NCBI RefSeq assembly: GCF_011684115.1
Contig: NZ_JAADJV010000001.1
Coordinates: 372,001-436,000, forward strand
Direction of reading: 5' to 3'
Length of the DNA: 64,000 bases
Source of the DNA: Rahnella aceris
GTDB taxonomy: Bacteria > Pseudomonadota > Gammaproteobacteria > Enterobacterales > Enterobacteriaceae
Shown here: piece after piece, positions 62,301 through 64,000 of the stretch
Numbering within the stretch: position 1 is the stretch's first letter
How the letters are laid out: each line of letters starts with the position of its first letter
Notes under the pieces: generated by a model
The model's input: the letters and a program-made list of their open reading frames with translations, nothing else
Database searches by the model: none
Told to the model about the DNA's origin: nothing
Position numbers and translations under genes: made by a program

Positions 62301-64000
62301 GATTTGCAGGCGTTGCCACAGGGCAATGTGGCGATTGCCGTCACTGCCACTGACGGCGCGGGCAATACCGCCACGTTAAGCAGTAACGCTACGGCTGATT
62401 TCACCGCGCCGCTTCTGACTGTTAACCCGGTTTCCGGCGACGGATACATCAACGCCTCTGAAGCGGCTGAGGGGGTGACGATCACCGGAACTGCCTCGAT
62501 TTCGGAAGCCGGACGCACCGTCACCGTCACCCTCAACGGTGAAACCTATACCGGCATTGTGCAGCCAAACGGCCAGTGGAATGTTGCCGTGCCAGCCACC
62601 GCATTCAATGGTGTGGCAGATGGTAGCTACCCGGTGAGCGTCCAGTTGTCCGATGCGGCGGGCAACAGCACAACGGTTAACTCCGGCGTGCAGCTTGCAG
62701 CCGATGCGGCGAACGGCCCGACCATCACCGTTAATACCTTTGCGGGTAATAATGTGCTGGATGGAGCAGAACAACAAACCGCGCAGCAGCTCAGCGGTTC
62801 AACCTCCCGTGTTGAAGCGGGTCAGACAGTCCTGATCCTGCTGAATGGCCATTCTTATACGGCAGTGGTGCAGCCAAGCGGAAGCTGGAGCGTCAGCGTT
62901 CCGGCGGCGGATCTGGCGACCATCGCCAACGGCACCACACAAATTAGCGTGTCAGTGGCGGATAAAGCGGGAAATGTGGCGACAGGCAGCGAAACCCTGA
63001 TCGTCAACAACCTGCTCAGCGGGCTGGCGGTGAATCCGGTGGCGGGCGATAACCAGCTCAATGCCGGTGAAGCCGCCGCAGGAATTACCCTCAGCGGCAC
63101 CTCCAGCAACGTGCCGGTAAATGGCGTGGTGACCATCACGCTGAACGGTAAAATTTATACGGCAACCGTCGGCACGGGCGGTGCCTGGAGTGCGCAGATC
63201 CCGGCAGCCGATCTGGCGCTGCTCAGTGACGGCACTAACACCGTGAAAGTCAGCGCGACTGATGCGGCAGGCAATCCGGTGTCCGGCAGCAGTGACTTCG
63301 GTGTGATCATCCATTCCCTCCCTGACGCGACACTCAACACGCCGTTTGGCGATACGCAGCTCAATGCCAGTGAAGCGGCAGCAGGTCAGACGCTGACCGG
63401 CAGCACCGGGGTCAGCGGCGACGGACAGAGTGTCATCGTTACCGTCGGCGGGACAGATTACACCGCCACGGTGGATGCCAGCGGGAACTGGAGCGCCACC
63501 GTCCCTGCCGGAGATTTGCAAACCCTTCCTCAGGGACCCGGGGCGGTGCTGGTGGCCGTCACGGATGCGGCAGGCAATACCAGCAATGTCAGTACGCCGG
63601 TAACTATTGATACCGTCGCGCCAGTAGTCACCATCACCACACCGGTCGCGGGCGACGGCACCATCAATGCCGCAGAAGCCGGGGCGATTATTCCGGTCAG
63701 CGGCACGGCAGGAGCGGGTGAGGCGGGCGATACCGTCACCATCAGCATTGGCGGACACACTTATACCGGCACTGTGGCAGCAGGCGGCGGCTGGACAGTC
63801 AACATTCCGGCCGATGCGCTGGCAAACGTGGCGAACGGCACCTATACCCTGACCGCCACGGTGACCGATGCCGCCGGTAACGCAGGCACCGCAACCGCAC
63901 CGGTCACTGTGACAGCGGATCCGGCATTGCTGCCGACAATCGACATTGACCTCTTTGCCGGAGACGGCACCCTCGACGGCGCGGAACGTATGAACCCGCA
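59397..64000 (+). CDS. Large BapA-like repetitive adhesin (5' part, runs off window)
   Basis: At least 1,534 codons, open to the window end. The start ATG at 59397 has AGGGG 6 bases upstream. Residues 1 to about 130 match the BapA prefix-like N-terminal domain of biofilm proteins (SQVSNASQDVTLNQISIV, RYERVGNDLVIHMKDG, YHSFFDTDGKGNHSELIF). A hydrophobic stretch (about 138-152, ending AIAIAAGGG-like) and a Gly/Asn/Thr linker follow. From residue about 199 come 13 complete Ig-like domains of ~100 residues and the start of a 14th, each with a GDnxLNAxEA opening, a TITLNG-type strand and W/G motifs. Proteins of this family are exported by type I secretion and promote aggregation and biofilm. The secretion genes and C-terminus must lie beyond the window. 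It is divergent from rcsD. Confidence 0.88.
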   Translation, partial: MAQNGSVVIDILSRTNGAVISQVSNASQDVTLNQISIVRVHATRDVVTRYERVGNDLVIHMKDGRTVRYHSFFDTDGKGNHSELIFDDGTHPIEHAAFVDTGATAGATPIVPAYETIPDAGALVLDSSNFDPAVLGAVLGVVALGAGIAIAAGGGGGGGGGSSSNNGGSDGGGNTDGGNTGGGNTGGGNTGGGNTGQTATLSLGAFAGDNTLNATESRLAQIFSGTASNVAAGETITLTINGKTYTSTVGADGKWNINLPTVDLQNLADGTYVVSVTVTGTDGKSVTQGITVVVDKTPPVVSLDPVASDNILDAVEHQQPLTVTGTASVSEAGRTLVVTLNGTQYNTTVGADGTWSVTIPASTVSALAEGNYTLTASLTDAAGNSTTTPESFVISDSAGILMVNPISGDGQLNASEAQSALVITGTTSNVPAGTQITVTIGGVAYQTTTTAEGGWNLSLSPARLQALTDGPTTVTVSLVDSQGNTISQTTDLNVAIHGVPPTLDPAFGGDNTLNGSESITSQTLTGNTGLTGDGQTVTVTLGGQQITGTVTPDGIFTVTVPPSVLGNLPQGSNNIVVTVTDPAGNHNTITTPVSIDTVAPTLAINSLAGDGQISLAEAAGALTLSGTASAADAGRTVTITIDGQTFTALVGDDGAWSTQIPAGTLTGLNGDFPISATLTDAAGNTTTSTSPLHVAADSTLQPGISVNAFGGDDAVDGAEVQTAQVLSGTTTRVEAGQIVTITLNGNTYEATVQASGNWSVIIPAADMVTLTDGTQTLNVSVSDKAGNPATGTDTFEVDTSQNGIAIDPVTGDNVINAVETANGIEISGTTLGVAENAIVTVQFGSLFKTATVGANGRWFMLLSTGEIEDIQGSNPDLNSISATVEGPGGIILSNSINIGIDNTNPLPTLNTPFGDSLLNATEAAAGQTLSGTTGKSGDGQTVTVTLGGKTYNATVAADGNWSVQVPAADLQALPQGNVAIAVTATDGAGNTATLSSNATADFTAPLLTVNPVSGDGYINASEAAEGVTITGTASISEAGRTVTVTLNGETYTGIVQPNGQWNVAVPATAFNGVADGSYPVSVQLSDAAGNSTTVNSGVQLAADAANGPTITVNTFAGNNVLDGAEQQTAQQLSGSTSRVEAGQTVLILLNGHSYTAVVQPSGSWSVSVPAADLATIANGTTQISVSVADKAGNVATGSETLIVNNLLSGLAVNPVAGDNQLNAGEAAAGITLSGTSSNVPVNGVVTITLNGKIYTATVGTGGAWSAQIPAADLALLSDGTNTVKVSATDAAGNPVSGSSDFGVIIHSLPDATLNTPFGDTQLNASEAAAGQTLTGSTGVSGDGQSVIVTVGGTDYTATVDASGNWSATVPAGDLQTLPQGPGAVLVAVTDAAGNTSNVSTPVTIDTVAPVVTITTPVAGDGTINAAEAGAIIPVSGTAGAGEAGDTVTISIGGHTYTGTVAAGGGWTVNIPADALANVANGTYTLTATVTDAAGNAGTATAPVTVTADPALLPTIDIDLFAGDGTLDGAERMNP
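59910..59984 (+). repeat. Five tandem 15-bp repeats coding Gly-rich linker
   Basis: Five in-frame 15-base units (59910, 59925, 59940, 59955, 59970) encode GGNTG-type pentapeptides; the last two differ at a single base. They form the flexible linker between the membrane-like segment and the Ig-like domains. Confidence 0.85.
59991..64000 (+). repeat. Tandem ~300-bp Ig-like domain repeats with four-unit super-repeat
   Basis: Units start at 59991, 60288, 60591, 60894, 61194, 61497, 61803, 62106, 62409, 62718, 63021, 63321, 63621 and 63930 (297-309 bp each). From unit 3 on they recur in the order A-B-C-D. A has SNVP-type loops (units 3, 7, 11). B has GDGQTVTVTLGG (4, 8, 12). C has AGRTVTVTLNG-like segments (5, 9, 13). 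D has DGAE and RVEAGQ (6, 10, start of 14). Equivalent units lie 1,212-1,221 bp apart. The repeat continues past the window. Confidence 0.85.

Noticed and set aside
62952..63758. Long minus-strand frames within the adhesin repeats
   Set aside because: They recur with the repeat period and arise from the repeated GC-rich codons of the sense frame.
1..64000. CRISPR arrays, tRNA/rRNA genes, prophage or insertion sequences
   Set aside because: No regular spacer arrays, no cloverleaf-like or rRNA sequence, and no transposase or phage gene were recognised; the only mobile-type sequences are the ERIC and REPIN repeats.

Overview
The window is a stretch of enterobacterial chromosome. It is colinear, in blocks, with the pta–rcs region of E. 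coli: pta-ackA, yfbV-yfbU-hxpA-yfbS-yfbR-alaA-lrhA, nuoA–N, elaB, menFDHBCE, yfaZ-yfaY, yfaE-nrdB-nrdA, yfaL, ubiG, gyrA, rcsC, rcsB-rcsD. Proteins are close to, but not identical with, the E. coli ones. Distinctive features are a fused nuoCD, a catalase next to the men operon, an ERIC repeat carrying extra sequence, and a giant Bap-type adhesin beside rcsD. I infer a member of Enterobacterales outside the Escherichia/Salmonella group, plausibly Yersiniaceae (Rahnella/Ewingella/Serratia-like). The genus cannot be fixed from the sequence alone.

Layout. 1–4.7 kb: the end of an unidentified gene, then acetate overflow enzymes (pta, ackA) on the minus strand and yfbV. 4.8–12.1 kb: small housekeeping genes (yfbU, hxpA, yfbS, yfbR, alaA) and the LysR regulator lrhA, which sits behind nearly 1 kb of upstream DNA. 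12.7–27.9 kb: the 13-gene nuo operon for respiratory complex I, with an upstream control region and a strong terminator. 28.1–36.3 kb: a YcdZ-like membrane protein, elaB and the menaquinone operon menFDHBCE, whose genes mostly overlap. 36.3–40.4 kb: catalase, yfaZ, yfaY and a REPIN-type repeat. 40.1–44.1 kb: class Ia ribonucleotide reductase (nrdA, nrdB, ferredoxin yfaE) with NrdR and DnaA boxes. 44.6–52.1 kb: the YfaL autotransporter, ubiG and gyrA. 52.2–58.5 kb: the Rcs phosphorelay (rcsC convergent with rcsD-rcsB). 59.4 kb to the end: the first 1,534 codons of a very large BapA-like adhesin, still open at the window edge.

The genes combine around redox metabolism (complex I, menaquinone, acetate, ribonucleotide reduction) and the cell envelope (Rcs, LrhA, an autotransporter, a biofilm-type adhesin). 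Most of the window is well-known core genome and I see no clearly new enzymatic or defence system. The most unusual structure is in the adhesin: its ~100-residue Ig-like domains are ordered as a four-domain (~1.21 kb) higher-order repeat. Other non-coding features worth attention are the ERIC element with an ~80-bp internal addition, the REPIN, a perfect 20-bp palindrome upstream of nuoA, and terminator-like hairpins inside the ackA–pta and nrdA–nrdB units.
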